From contig NC_058522.1 in the NCBI RefSeq assembly GCF_904849725.1, positions 438,307,529-438,371,528 of the forward strand: DNA of 64,000 nt. The letters are read 5' to 3'. Position 1 is the stretch's first letter. Every line of letters begins with the position of its first letter. Origin of the DNA: Hordeum vulgare subsp. vulgare. Its lineage: Eukaryota > Streptophyta > Magnoliopsida > Poales > Poaceae. The notes under the pieces are model-generated. The model saw only the letters and a program-made list of their open reading frames with translations, was not told the DNA's origin and made no database searches. The translations under genes were made by a program, and so were the position numbers. This document shows, one piece after another, positions 22,424 through 33,670 of this stretch.

Positions 22424-23143
22424 TTACTTAGGCCACTCCACCACCAGAACGACGCTCACCACTCGTGTGGTTGCCGCGATGTATACGAGCATGGGCTCTT
22501 TCTCGATCGACGCGGCCAAGACGAGCGCATTGGAGAGGGCACGCTTGATGTCACGAAAGGCCTTGTCCGCCTGGCCGGTCCACTCGAACTTGGTCATCTT
22601 CTTCATGAGATGGTAAAGGGGTAGCGCCTTGTCGTCGAGTTGTGTGACGAACTGGCTGAGCGAGGCCAGGCCGCCAATGAACTTCTGGAAGTCACGGAGC
22701 TACGCCGGCTTGCACATGCGCTCGATGGCCTTGATCTTCTCCATGTTAGCTTCAATGCCGCGTGCGGACACGAAGTAACCAAGGAGCTGACCGGCTGGCA
22801 CACCGAAGACGCACTTCTCCGGCTTGAGCCGGATCCTGTAATCGCGCAAGTTGGCGAAGGTCTCCCGGAGATCGTCGAGGAGGTTGAAGTGTATCTTTGA
22901 TTTGATGACAATGTCATCGACATAGAATAGCAAGTCGCAGTCGTTCGTGGAGTCGACCACCTCATCGATCCGGGGTAGGGCGAATGGATCCGTTGGACAA
23001 GCCATGTTCAACCTAGTATAGTCGATACACACGATCCTGGTCTTGTTCTTCTTTAGCACCAGGACTGGGTTGGCCAGCCAGTTCGGGTGGAAAAATTCGT
23101 TGATGAAGCAAGCTGCGAGTAGCCGGGCAATTTCTTCCCCCAT
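22424..23143 (-). pseudogene. gypsy C reverse transcriptase and first RNase H, palm deleted
   Basis: RT signatures present: NPVLVLKKNKTRIVCIDYTRLN, CPTDPFALPRIDEVVD, YVDDIVIKS (intact YVDD) and LRDYRIRLKPEKCVFGVPAGQLLGY. Between DCDLL and YVDD the expected 70 or so residues, including motif A and its catalytic Asp, are missing without loss of frame. After a stop near 22700 the RNase H segment resumes with FEWTGQADKAFRDIKRAL and EKEPMLVYIAAT. This copy cannot encode an active RT. Confidence 0.8.
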
Positions 23144-23484
23144 GGTACGCTGCTTCTCCTCGGATAAACGGCACAGGGTTCACTTGACCTGCTTCGCATC
23201 CGGTCGCACATGAAGCATGTGCTCGGCGAACTTCCTCGGAACACTCCGCGTGTCCTTGGGGACCAGGCAAAGATGTCCTCGTTCTCACAGAGGAAGTCGA
23301 CGATCTCGCCTTCCTATTTGTGGTTGAGGATGGCGCCAATGGTGACGCACTGCTTCACATTAGCCAGGTCGAGTGGCACCTGCCTTGTGTCTTTGGACGG
23401 CTGGAAAGTAGCCTCGCTGGCCAGCTGGGATGGGGGAGTCGGCACGGCCGGCTACTCGGTGGCCTGGGCCATGAGCCGGTCTTG

Positions 23485-24035
23485 CTAACATTTTTCCTCC
23501 GCGATCACCAGTGCTTCAGCCAGCCGTCTATTGTCTCGCATGCACTCGATTGACTTCTTGTAGTCGCCAGATATGGTGATGATGCCTTTGGGACCCGACA
23601 TCTTCATCTTCAGGTAAGCATAACGAGGGATCGCCATGAACTTCGCGAGCGCCAGCCTACCCAGGAGCCGGCGATAGGGGCTATTGAGATCCACCACCTC
23701 GAACCACACCAGCTCGCAGCGGAAGTGAGCCTTGTCGCCGAAGAGGACGTCGAGTTGGATCTTCTCGATGGGGGAGTAGGTTAGCCCAGGACGATGTCGT
23801 GCAAAACCGTCCGGGTCGGCTGCAGGTCCTTCTCCCAGAGCCCCAGCTTGAACAGCGTGTCATGGTAGAGGATGTTGATGTTGCTGCCGCTGTCAACCAG
23901 CACCCGTGAGAACCAGCAGGTGAGCCTCTTGGAGGCGATGGTGGGGTCGAGAATGAGAGCGTAGCTGCCAGGTTTTGGCATGACGGTTGGATGGTCAGTC
24001 CGGCTCCACATGACCGGCTTCTCGGACCAGTGCAT
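23485..24035 (-). pseudogene. gypsy C protease region
   Basis: RVLVDSGSNINILYHDTL contains the DSG retropepsin active site. A second open stretch (VVDLNSPYRRLLGRLALAKF, then GIITISGDYKKSIECMRDN) continues towards the RT in another register. A stop or frameshift at about 23781 and another near 23709 break the frame. Confidence 0.72.
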
Positions 24036-24332
24036 GTACTACAGGACCGAGGGCACGATGACGTTCACCTCATGCAGGCGCTGATGCTGGTTGTACTTGT
24101 CGTCGCCTTCGCTGGTGAAGACGACGTAGGCCCCATCCTGGTTGGGTACTTGGTCGTGGAGATGGTCGTCGTTGGGGGGAGCCGGAGTCGGAGCCGGAAG
24201 GCCCTTGCCTCGGGCCAATCATTGGGAGAAGCTGCATTGTCGGAGCGTGTGCCTAGCCGTCTTTGCCCCGGTGTGCATCTTGCAGGGGGCGTCGAGCATC
24301 CGCTTGAAGGTGAGCTTGGGCTGCCAAGCGCC

Positions 24333-24950
24333 CTAGCTGTCGCGTTGGCGCTGGCTGGAGGCCTGGGCAGCCGGGTGCTCTTCCTTTGTGGAGGTGACCC
24401 GCTTGCTCCCACACTGGGGATCCAGCTGGTCGGATTTCGGCTTGCTGTTCTGGTGGCCCCGGTTGTCAGCAGTCGGCGGCGCGATATCCTTGCTGGTTGT
24501 AGTGAACTTGATCCTCATTGCAGAGTCGGTCGTGGCATACTTGTCCGCCTTGGCCATGAGCTCGGCCAGAGTGGCCGGCTCCGAGCACATGAACTTGTGC
24601 TTGAGGAGGGTGTTGTCTTGGCAGCCCTCGATGAAGTGCTAGATGGCACGAACCTCGTGCAATCCTTCGCAGGAGTGGTGCATCTTGGTCCAACACGTGA
24701 GGTAGTCGCAGACAGGCTCCTGCTCCTCCTGGATGCACATGGCCAGCTCGCGGGGACGGCCGGGATACTTGTAGGTGTCGGTGAAGTTGTGGACGAAGGC
24801 TTCCTCGAAGTCCACCCACACATTGATGCTACCAGCCGGCAGGCTGTTCAGCCAAGTCTGCGTCGATCCGGTCCGCATGAGCGGGACGTAGTGTACCGCA
24901 ACGCGCTTGTTGGCCCGCGCAATGTCGACTGCGGCGGTATAGTCGAACAC
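24333..24950 (-). pseudogene. gypsy C gag, N-terminus removed
   Basis: The capsid-type segment reads STQTWLNSLPAGSINVWVDFEEAFVHNFTDTYKYPGRPRELAMCIQ and is followed by AELMAKADKYATTDSAMR in a second open piece. A stop at 24639-24641 separates the two. The 5' edge of the frame is exactly at an inserted LTR (24951). The usual 80 or more N-terminal Gag residues are not found beyond that LTR, so sequence was lost as well as interrupted. Confidence 0.72.
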
Positions 24951-26474
24951 TGATACGTCTCCAACGTATCTATAATTTTTGATGGTTCCATGCTATTATC
25001 TTGTCAAACTTTGGATGTTTTGTATGCCTTTTATATCTTTTTTGGGACTAATTATTAACTCAGTGCCAATTGCCAGTTCCTGCTTTTCCATGTTTTTGAC
25101 CCTTTTCAGAGGGGAATATTAAACAGAGTCCAAACGGAATAAAACTTTCGAAAAGACTTTTTCGAAACAGAATATATGCAGGGGGCGTGAGAACCAAGGC
25201 AGAGGCCACCAGGGGAGGCCACAAGCCCCCTAGGCGCGGCCAGGGGGCCGCGCCTAGCATGCTTGAGGGCCCCCTGTGGCTCGTCTTCCCTACTTCTTCC
25301 GCCTATAAATCCCCGAAAAATCCAAAACCACGAGAGAGATCCATGAAAATACTTTTTTGCCACAGCAAGCTTCTGTCTCCGCAAGATCGCATCTGGGGCA
25401 CGTTCTGGTGCCCTGCCGGAGGGGGGATTCGGATACGGAGGGCTTCTTCATCAACACCATGACCTCTCCGATGATGCGTGAGTAATTCACCATAGACCTT
25501 CGGGCCATAGCTAGTAGCTAGATGGCTTCTTTTCTCTCTTGGATGTTCAATACAATGTTCTCCATGATCTTCATGGAGATCTATCCGATGTAATCTTCTT
25601 TTGCAGTGTGTTTGTCGAGATCCGAAGAATTGTGGATTTATGATCAGATTATCTATGAATCTTATTTGAGTTTCTTCTGATCTCTCTTATGCATGATTTC
25701 ATATCCTTGTAATTCTCTTCGAGTTGTGGGTTTTCATTTGGCCAACTAGATCTATGATTCTTGCAATGGGAGAAGTGCTTGGTTTTGGGTCCATACCGTG
25801 CGGTGAACTCACCCAGTGACAGAAGGGGTAGCGAGGCACGCATCGTGTTGTTGCCATCAAGGGTAAAAAGATGGAGTTTTCATCATTGGTTTGAGATTAT
25901 CCCTCTACATCATGTCATCTTGCTTAAGGCGTTACTCTGTTCGTCATGAACTCAATACACTAGATGCATGCTGGATAGCGGTCGATGTGTGGAGTAATAG
26001 TAGTAGATGCAGAAAGTATCGGTCTACTTGTCTCGGACGTGATGCCTACATGTATGATCATTGCCTTAGATATTGTCATGACTTTGCGCGGTTCTATCAA
26101 TTGCTCGACAGTAATTTGTTCACCCATCGTAATATTTGCTATTTTGAGAGAAGCCTCTAGTGAACACTATGGCCCCCGGGTCTACTCGACACCATATTTT
26201 CAGCCTTACTCTTTTTCTTTGTTGCACTTTCCGCCTTCAAATCTCACTTTGCAATCAATCTTGAAGGGATTGACAACCCCTTTATAGCGTTGGGTGCAAG
26301 CTCTTTGTGTTTGTGCAGGTACTCTGGACTTGACGAGATTCTCCTACTGGATTGATACCTTGGTTCTCAAACTGAGGGAAATACTTACTGCTCCTGTGCT
26401 GCATCACCCTTTCCTCTTCAAGGGAAAACCAACGCAAGCTCAAGAGACGACAGAAGGTTTCTGTCGACGTAGCA
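24951..26474 (+). repeat. gypsy-type LTR inside element C
   Basis: Opens TGATACGTCTCCAACG like the LTR of element A and ends GACGTAGCA (CA at 26473-26474), about 1.52 kb. The TATA box TATAAAT lies at 25304-25310. A perfect 12-bp stem with a 4-base loop lies 47 bases upstream of it (25230-25257). No internal sequence is attached, so it looks like a solo LTR, but the flanking pentamers (AACAC, GTTAG) do not match. A deletion or recombination at one side is likely. Confidence 0.72.
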
Positions 26475-26874
26475 GTTAGCATACGGTCGGCTGCATTGTT
26501 GCTGCACCGGAGTAGGTAATGGAGTGGACGGGGGTGTGCTCTCCACTGTGTCGTCTCGGCTGGTCGCAGTCGGCGATAGTCAGTGGTACAACCCCTCCAT
26601 TGTAGCCTCACACGGTCAGGTGAGCGGTACCTGAAACGTTGTAGCCATACCTTTGCTGATGATGCCCCTGACATGGTTTGTCAAGGCGATGTGACTGAGA
26701 CTGACCTGCCGGCTAGGGGGTGCAGTCGAGTTGGAGGGGGAGTAGCCTCGCTCGAGCCGGCTCGAGCATGCAGCCGGCCCCTCGTGGGGAATCGATCGTC
26801 CTGTGTATGTTTTTCAAGGGGGAATGGAGGAGTCCTTGCTATTGGCCTACCCCGGGGTTATCCCCCCGTTACTA
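26475..26874 (-). repeat. 5' terminal LTR remnant of element C
   Basis: About 400 bp of GC-rich sequence with CCCCGGGGTTAT near its right end, without genes. It ends at 26874, where the sequence turns within a few bases into an AT-rich LTR of another family. Its position and orientation fit the outer end of the C 5' LTR; the terminal TG appears mutated. Identification is by context only. Confidence 0.45.
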
Positions 26875-28163
26875 TGGTTCGTACTTTCACTAGTGCAATA
26901 TCTCAATGGTGCCAGCATAACTGAATCATATAATCATCCCTTAACATGCAATGAAGAATCACTCCAAGGTTCCTATCTAGCAGAGAACATAACATGAAAT
27001 TTTTGTAGGTAGTAAAACCACCTCAAAGTTATCCTTCCCGATCAATCTATTGAGCCATCCCTATAAATATCACAAACATCCCTAGAGTTTGTACTAAAAT
27101 AACACCTATGATACGCATCAACCAACTCAAATGTCACCTAGATACTCAATGTCACCACAAGTATCCATGAGTTAATTATTCGACATGCATCAAGCAATTT
27201 CAAATTCATCATATTCAATCCAACACAAAGAACCTCAAAGAGTACCCCCCCCCCAAGTTTCTATTGGATAAAGTAGGACGAAAACGTGTACTAACCCGTG
27301 TGCATAGATTACCCCCACTGTCACCATGGGAATCCGCAAGTTGATTACAAAAACGTATATCAAGTGACTCAATAGAATACCCCATTGTCACCAAGGGTAT
27401 CTGCATGCAAGACATATATGAAGTGTTCTCAAATCCAACTTATTCAATCCAACATAACGAAACCTCAAAGGGCAAGACTCAATCCATCACGAGATAGAGA
27501 AGGAAGAACACCATATGATCCAACTATATTAACAAAGCTCATGTACATAAATATCGTGCCACATCAAGAACACGACACACACCCACACACACTGAGAGGG
27601 GGAGAGAGAGTGATCAAACACATAGCAACTGGTACACACCCTTAGCCCCGAGGGTGAAATACTCCCTCCTCGTGATGGAGACCGTCGGGATTATGAAGAT
27701 GGCCTTCAATGATGATTTCCCGCTATAACTGGGTGCCGGAAATGGGCTCCGAATGAGACCGCTTCGAAAAGGACGTTTGTAGTGGCGAGTCGAAGTTCTA
27801 GGTCAAGTTATGGGAGTTTTGGGATTATAGGATTTTTGGGCAACGGTTTCACATTAAGGGGCCCATGAGGTAGTGACAAGCTCGGTCTATACTCCCTACC
27901 CCATAGGGCATGCCCACCGAGCTTATTGCTACCATGGAATTTGTGTGGTCCTTCCATGAAGCTTCAGGGGTCTCTTTTGTTCCAAAAATAATCACCAGAA
28001 GTTTCGGCCCATTCCGAGATCTTTTATTTCTACACAAAAATAACACCATGGTTGTCCTGCTAAAATCAGTGTCACTCACGGTTAGTTTCATTCAAAACAA
28101 TAAAAACATATAAAAATATGGCATGGATACTTCATAAATTATCGATACGTTGGAGTTGTATCA
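26875..28163 (-). repeat. truncated gypsy LTR D
   Basis: The minus strand opens TGATACAACTCCAACG at 28163 and runs about 1.29 kb. It is collinear in places with the second half of LTR A (for example GTGAAAGTACGAACC against GTGAAAGTATGAACC) and then stops where element C begins. About the last 300 bp are missing from this side. TGCGC at 28164-28168 is its expected target copy in LINE K. A C12 run is at about 27246. No gene. Confidence 0.72.
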
Positions 28164-28364
28164 TGCGCCAAGGTGGTTTGTAAGTTCATGCAGGGGTGGG
28201 GGCAACCTTGGAGACGAGCTGAAGGCCTGTAAAGGGGCCCTGTTGGACCATATTGAAGCCCTGGATGTAACTACCGACAATGTCCGCCTTTCAGTCGATG
28301 AATGGCATTTGTGGTATTGCCTTAAAGCCTCGGTGATGGAGATCTTCAAGGGTGAAGAATTATT
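28164..28364 (+). pseudogene. LINE K, fragment 1 (endonuclease-RT linker)
   Basis: The open stretch CKGALLDHIEALDVTTDNVRLSVDEW resembles the segment between endonuclease and RT in plant L1-type LINEs. The next LINE piece starts at 45993 with GANTAYFQAIAN, the expected continuation. The two are separated by a solo LTR with a perfect TTATT duplication, so they were contiguous before that insertion. Confidence 0.6.
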
Positions 28365-29581
28365 TGTTGGAAATATGCCCTTGAGGAAATAATAAAGTGG
28401 TTATTATTATATTTCCTAGTTCATGATAATTGTCTATTATTCATGCTATAATTGTATTAAGCGGAAACCATAATACATGTGTGAATATATAGATCACAAT
28501 GTGTCCCTAGTGAGCCTCTAGTTGTCTAGCTCGTTGTTTAATAGATGATCATGGTTTCCTGATCATGGACATTGGATGTCATTGATAACGGGGTCACATC
28601 ATTGGAGAATGATGCGATGGACAAAACCCAATCCTAAGCATGGCACTAGATTGTACTGTTCGTCTGCTAAAGCTTTTCTAATGTCAAGTATCATTTACTT
28701 AGACCATGAAATTGTGCAACTCCCAGATAGCGTAGGAGTGCTTTGGGTGTATCAAACGTCACAACGTAACTGGCTGATTATAAAGGTGCACTACAAGTAT
28801 CTCTGCAAGTGTTTGTTGGGTTGTACGAATCGATAGTGGGATTTGTCGCTCCGTGTGATGGAGAGGTATCTCTGGTCCCACTCGGTAATCCATTATCATA
28901 ATGAGCTCAATGTGACTAAGGAGTTAGCCACGGGATGATGTATTATGGAACGAGTAAAGAGACTTGCCGGCAACGAGATTGAGAAAGGTATAGGGATACC
29001 AACGACCGAATCTCGGGCAAGTATCGTACCGGTAGACAAAGGGAATTGCATACGGGATTTGATTGAATCCCCGACATCGTGGTTCATCTGATGAGATCAT
29101 CATGGAACATGTGGGAACCAACATGGATATCCATACCCAGTTATTGGTTATTGACCGGAGAGGTGTCTCGGTCATGTCTGCATGGTTCCGAACCCGTAGG
29201 GTCTACACACTTAAGGTTCGATGATGCTAGGGTTGTTATAAGAATAGTATACGTGGTTACCAAAGGTTGTTCGGAGTTCCGGATGAGATCCCGGACGTCA
29301 TGAGGAGTTCCGGAATAGTCCAAAGGTAAAGATTCACATATAGGAAGTGGAGTTTTGATCACCGGAAGAGTTTCGAAGTTCGTCGGTATTGTATTGGGAC
29401 CACCAGAAGGGTTCCGGGGGTCCACCGGGAAGGGCCACCAACCCCGAAGGGCTACATGGGCTGAAAGTGGATGGGAACCAGCCCCTAAGTTGGCTGGTGC
29501 GCCACCCACCCCAGCCCAAGGCGCATAAGAGGGAAGGGTGGGCTAACCCTAGGCGTGGTGGACTTGTCTCGGGTGGCAAGC

Positions 29582-29706
29582 TGTGACAGCCCGATGCCGA
29601 CGTTCCAGAAGATTCCCCTTTATTTCCGTTTCCATCGTGTGGTTATTTTATTTTGTGGCATCATCATGTAGTTTGCATCATAGCATCATGCATGGCATCT
29701 TGCATC
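29582..29706 (+). repeat. element E, first LTR, truncated to its first 125 bp
   Basis: Matches the starts of the other two LTRs (30660 and 43973) through GCATCATGCATGGCATCTTGC, then breaks near TTGCATCGTCTATAG into internal-region sequence. Its left end is flanked by a CAAGC target copy. Confidence 0.8.
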
Positions 29707-30659
29707 GTCTATAGTTTGCATCATTTATTTGTATATGGAGGTCCTTCATGGTGGTTCGTCATGATATCAATTAATTCTCAAAGTGTTCTTCAAGATTCTT
29801 GTTGGAGAACCTCAAGTATCCTTTCTCTTGCATTCATATGTGCAATTGTTCTTCCTTATCCTTTGAGGTGGTATTATAGCATTCTTGTTAGTGTTGGAGT
29901 CTCGAAGAGATTTCCTTTCAAGGCTGAGATAATTAAACCCACCAATTCTATGATCATGATATATTTCAACCCATGATTTCTTCATTGAGCTATCTTGGTT
30001 TAGAATTCACCTAAAGCTTTTCATACGGATTGTTGCTATCATGGTGCTTGTCATTAATCCTAGTTCTCAATGCACCCTCTTGGTGTAAGAAGTTTTGATA
30101 TCTTTGCTTTCAACTATCCTTGTTTCTTTTAGTGGTTGGTTGTCACCTCATAAATGTTGAGATGATCTTCACAAGCCCACTACTGTCTTCTTATTCGTTG
30201 TTGGTTTTCCAACTGCTATGTCAATTCTCTGTCCAGAGGCTCTTCAATTCTATTGTGATAATAGTTGTCATTCTTTTCTTCATTCTCTTCTTCCGCTTGA
30301 GCTAGTTCATATTCTCTTGTTCCGGAGGCTTTGTGATGTTGCTCTTTTGGGTCTATTATGTTGTTCTATCAAGACCATGGTGTTCCCTTGCTCTATTTAG
30401 TTGTTTGATATGTATATTGTCTAATTCTCTCTTCTTATCGAATTTTTTGTCCCATTTTCCTGCCAAAGTGCTGCCGAAATTTTCCGTGAATTCTTGCTTC
30501 CTTCTCTTATCATTCCTCATCTCTTTGCTACCTTCAAGGATTGTTGGTGTCACTCGTTTGTCAAAGAAGTGACTAAGTTTTACCTCTTGTTCTTACTCAT
30601 CCTCTCCCCGCTTTCATTCTTGGATCTCGGGGCGAAATCCTCTTGTAGTGTAGGAGAGT
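29707..30659 (+). repeat. element E, duplicated 3' internal region
   Basis: Nearly identical to 43064-43972. It lies between a truncated LTR and a full LTR, so it is the end of an internal region whose 5' part has been deleted. Compared with the other copy it carries about 39 extra bases near 29850 between two TTGTT repeats. Pyrimidine-rich, no genes. Confidence 0.78.
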
Positions 30660-32451
30660 TGTGACAGACCGATGCCGACGTTCCAGAAGATTCCCCTTCA
30701 TTCCCGTTTCCGTCGTGTGGTTATTTTATTTTGTGGCATCATCATGTAGTTTGCATCATGGTATCATGCATGGCATCTTGCATTGACTGTAGCGTGTGGT
30801 GTTTTGGGTGTGTGTGCTTCGAGTGCTCTCTGAGTCTTATAGCGATAGTAATTCCCCTCCTCTCTTCTCTTTTATTTGTTTTGGGGTTGCGTAAAAGTTT
30901 CCGTTTTAACCCCTTTTAAAAATCGTCTTCTTTTAAAACTCCTTTTGTTAAAAGGTGGGGGCAACCCCTTGGGTTTTCTCTTATTTCTTCTTTTGTTTCA
31001 TTTCAAACTAGAGTTGCATTTTTATTTCTAAAAGGGGGTTATTTTATTCTCTTGTAAAAAAGGGTTTTAATGTATTCTTTAACAGAGGTTTTATTTTTTT
31101 ATTCGTTTAAAAAAGGCCCAAGCTATTTTTATAGTTAGGGTATAATTTTCAAAGGAGCAAAAGCATTTTTCTTATTTTATTTTTGTTAAAAGTTTTTCCT
31201 TGGTTAAGATTTTTTTTTTCTGTTTTAAAAGTAAAAAAACAAATAGGGGGAGGGAGCAAGCCCAGCCGAGCTCGCCCAAGGCCCAGCTCCCCCCTGCCCT
31301 AGCGACCGCTCCCCCCAGCGCCTCCTTCCCCTCGCGTCGTCCTCTCCCACCTCTCGTTCCCCTCTCTGTCTCTTTCGCCATGGCCTCGCCCGATCCCCTC
31401 CCCACGTTCCTCCTCTCGTCCTTCCCTTCTCCCTCCTCGATCTCCCCATGCCCCAGGCCAAGCAGCCCCGCTGCCAGTAGCTCCCCCCCGCGCACCTCCT
31501 CTTCCCCGCCTCCAGTTCCCTCGCCGTCTATGCCCTAGCCTTGCCGCCTGCGCCTGCACTGCCATCCTGCCCTGCCGCGACGCCCCTCTCTGCTCTCCCG
31601 AGCTCACCTGTGCCGCCATGGCCTTGTCTGCGGCCTCCCGTCGCCCCTCGCACTGGCCTCGCCTCGTTCCCCGCCATGGCCGCTGTCGCCCGAGCCCTGC
31701 CGGTGCTCGCCTCGAGCCGCCATGGCTACTCCGTCTCCCCGCCGGTGCCCGTTTCCCCGCGCCGTCGGCCACGGCCGAGGTTCCCCGCCGGTTCGCCCCT
31801 GATGTAGCTACTGCCGAGCCGCCTTGGCGTTCCCCTGCCATTGCATGTTGCTGCCGCGCTGCTCCTGTCGCTGAGCCGATGTTGTAGCTGCTGTTGTTAT
31901 GTAGTGTTGCTTACTGTTGCTGTAGATGCTAGCTGATCTTGCTGCTGCTAGGTTGCTAGCTGGTTTGCATGCCGTCGCTGCTTGCTATGTTCATTCCGAT
32001 GCATTGCTGCTTGCTCTCGCTGCTGGTCATGTTGCCGGCCTTGCCGATTGCTAGTTGCTATGATAGGCTGCCTTGCTGCTAGCTAGTAGTGTTAGCTGCT
32101 GCTGATAGTTGCTAGGTGTAGTTTCTTTGCTTGCTGCGGTTGGTGGCTTGCCTGCTACTGCTAGCCGTGTAGTTGCTGATGGCCTTCATGTTGTTGCCGT
32201 TGCTATGTTGCTTGCTTGCTGCCGTCGCCAGCGATCGTTGTTGTTGTGTCGCCTGCCGTCGCCGCGTGCACCATCCCCGACGCCGTGGAATCGACAAGCT
32301 CGCCGAGACCAACGACGTCCTCGACGACCCCGACCATCTTCGGAAACGAGTTTGACTACCGTCGCTGAAGACCATGAACCAACGCCGAAGACCGTGAACC
32401 AAAACGCCGAGCGAACGACTACCGTCGACGAGACCCGAGAACCACGACGAC

Positions 32452-33362
32452 TGATATGTCTCCATCGTATCTACTTTTCCAAACTCTTTTGCCCTTGTTT
32501 TGGACTCTAATTTGCATGATTTGAATGGAACTAACCTGGACTGACGCTGTTTTCAGCAGAATTGCCTTGGTGTTATTTTTGTGCAGAAATAAAAGTTCTC
32601 CAAACGTCCTGAAAATTTACGGGGAGCAGTTTTGGAAAATAAGAAAAATATCTGTGCCAAGTTCCACCTCAGGGGGTGGGCCAGTGGGCCACAAGCCCTG
32701 GCTCCGCCACCACCCCCCTGGTGGCGGTGGGCAGGCTTGTGGGGCCGACACGGCTCTGCCGCCCCCAATTCCAGCTCTATAAGATCCCTTTCGTCCCAGA
32801 AAAAATAAAAAATAAAATTTAGTATGATTTTTTCTGGAATTTTTGAAAATTACTGGGCCTGAGAGCTGGCCTGGGGGCCAGACCAGTGGGCCACAAGCCT
32901 TGCCACCGCCACCTACCCCCCTGGTGGCGGGTGCAAGCTTGTGGGGCCCACAGGCACCCCCTCCACTCATTCCAACTCTCAGCCTCCTGTTCCACCTCTA
33001 GAAAAAATTGTTTCGCAGCTCAAATCCGTGTTCTTGCTCATTTGGCTGTGATTTTCGATCTCCTTGCTCAAAGCACCATTCTCCGAACCGTTTTGGGGAA
33101 ATTACTCCTTGGTAAGTGACTCCTCCATTGGTCCAATTAGTTTTTGCTCTAGTGCTTTATCCTTCGTGTATTCTTGCTACCTTGGTGACCCTGTTCTTGA
33201 GCTAGATATGTTGATTTTAGTTGGTCCCAAGTAGTTTTAGCGCGTGATACGGTCTCTAGGCACTAGTAGGAGTAGTTGCTACAAGTTGGGTTAATCCTTA
33301 TTCACTTTTCTTTCAAAGTCTCTAAAAAGTACAGAATTTTTCAGAGCTAGAAAAGGGAAAAG
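32452..33362 (+). repeat. element F 5' LTR (chimeric) and leader
   Basis: Bases 32452-32800 match the 3' LTR (36357 onward). After ATAAAAAATAAAATTT the two diverge completely. A second, diverged version of the CCACAAGC hairpin segment then follows at about 32893-32943, as if a related LTR subfamily had been spliced in. The leader ends at the ATG of the Athila-like frame at 33363. No clear primer site was found. Confidence 0.6.
32689..32742 (+). other. GC-rich double-stem hairpin in F LTR
   Basis: CCACAAGCC (32689-32697) pairs with GGCTTGTGG (32734-32742). Inside it CCGCCACCA (32704-32712) pairs with TGGTGGCGG (32719-32727) around a C6 loop. The 3' LTR repeats it at 36593-36645 with one mismatch in the outer arm. 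A TATA-like CTATAAGAT lies about 35 bases downstream. Confidence 0.75.
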
Positions 33363-33670
33363 ATGAGGAGGTTCTTGAGAGGCTCTTCAAGCCGTAACCC
33401 CAAGGAGGATGAGAAGAACCACCCCAAGTACATAGTCCCTCGAGTCACAGAAGTTCAAGCGTGCGAGTGGCCAAGTGATGAATTTTTGCGCGCCGCCGAA
33501 TTTATGAAGACTTTTATTACTTGGTGGAGAACGCAGGTCTTACTGCGTTCGTTGAAGATAAGTGCCCACAATACCTCCTCCTCACCAATATTTTCATTCA
33601 AAGCTTCAACTTCTATCCGAGGAAGAATCCTCCCATGGTTGAGATCATGATATACGATGTCCCCTAGTGC
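33363..33670 (+). pseudogene. element F ORF, N-terminal part
   Basis: Begins MRRFLRGSSSRNPKEDEKN soon after the leader. It reads YIVPRVTEVQACEWPSDEFL and then shifts: near 33530 the sense (YYLVENAGL type) moves to another frame. The next part starts at 33671 after a stop. It belongs with the downstream frame as one gag-like protein interrupted by a frameshift and a stop. Confidence 0.5.

Larger units (their letters stand above)
20592..26874 (-). mobile_element. gypsy element C, Tat-like, with dual RNase H regions
   Basis: Minus-strand order: remnant of 5' LTR (26874-26475), gag, protease, RT, RNase H, a second RNase H-like domain, integrase. An extra RNase H between the RT-linked RNase H and the integrase is a hallmark of the Tat lineage of plant gypsy elements. 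C is GC-richer than its neighbours, has many frameshifts, and is cut at 20592 by B and at 24951 by another LTR. Confidence 0.78.

Noticed and set aside
23991..24953. 320-codon plus-strand frame
   Set aside because: Antisense shadow of the GC-rich gag-protease region of gypsy C; Val/Leu/Gly-rich and without motifs.
31172..31887. Long overlapping frames on both strands in a GC-rich block of the E LTR
   Set aside because: The predicted products are Pro/Ser/Ala/Arg low-complexity on every frame, the block is repeated in the third LTR with frame-breaking differences, and no domain is visible. It reflects composition, not a gene.
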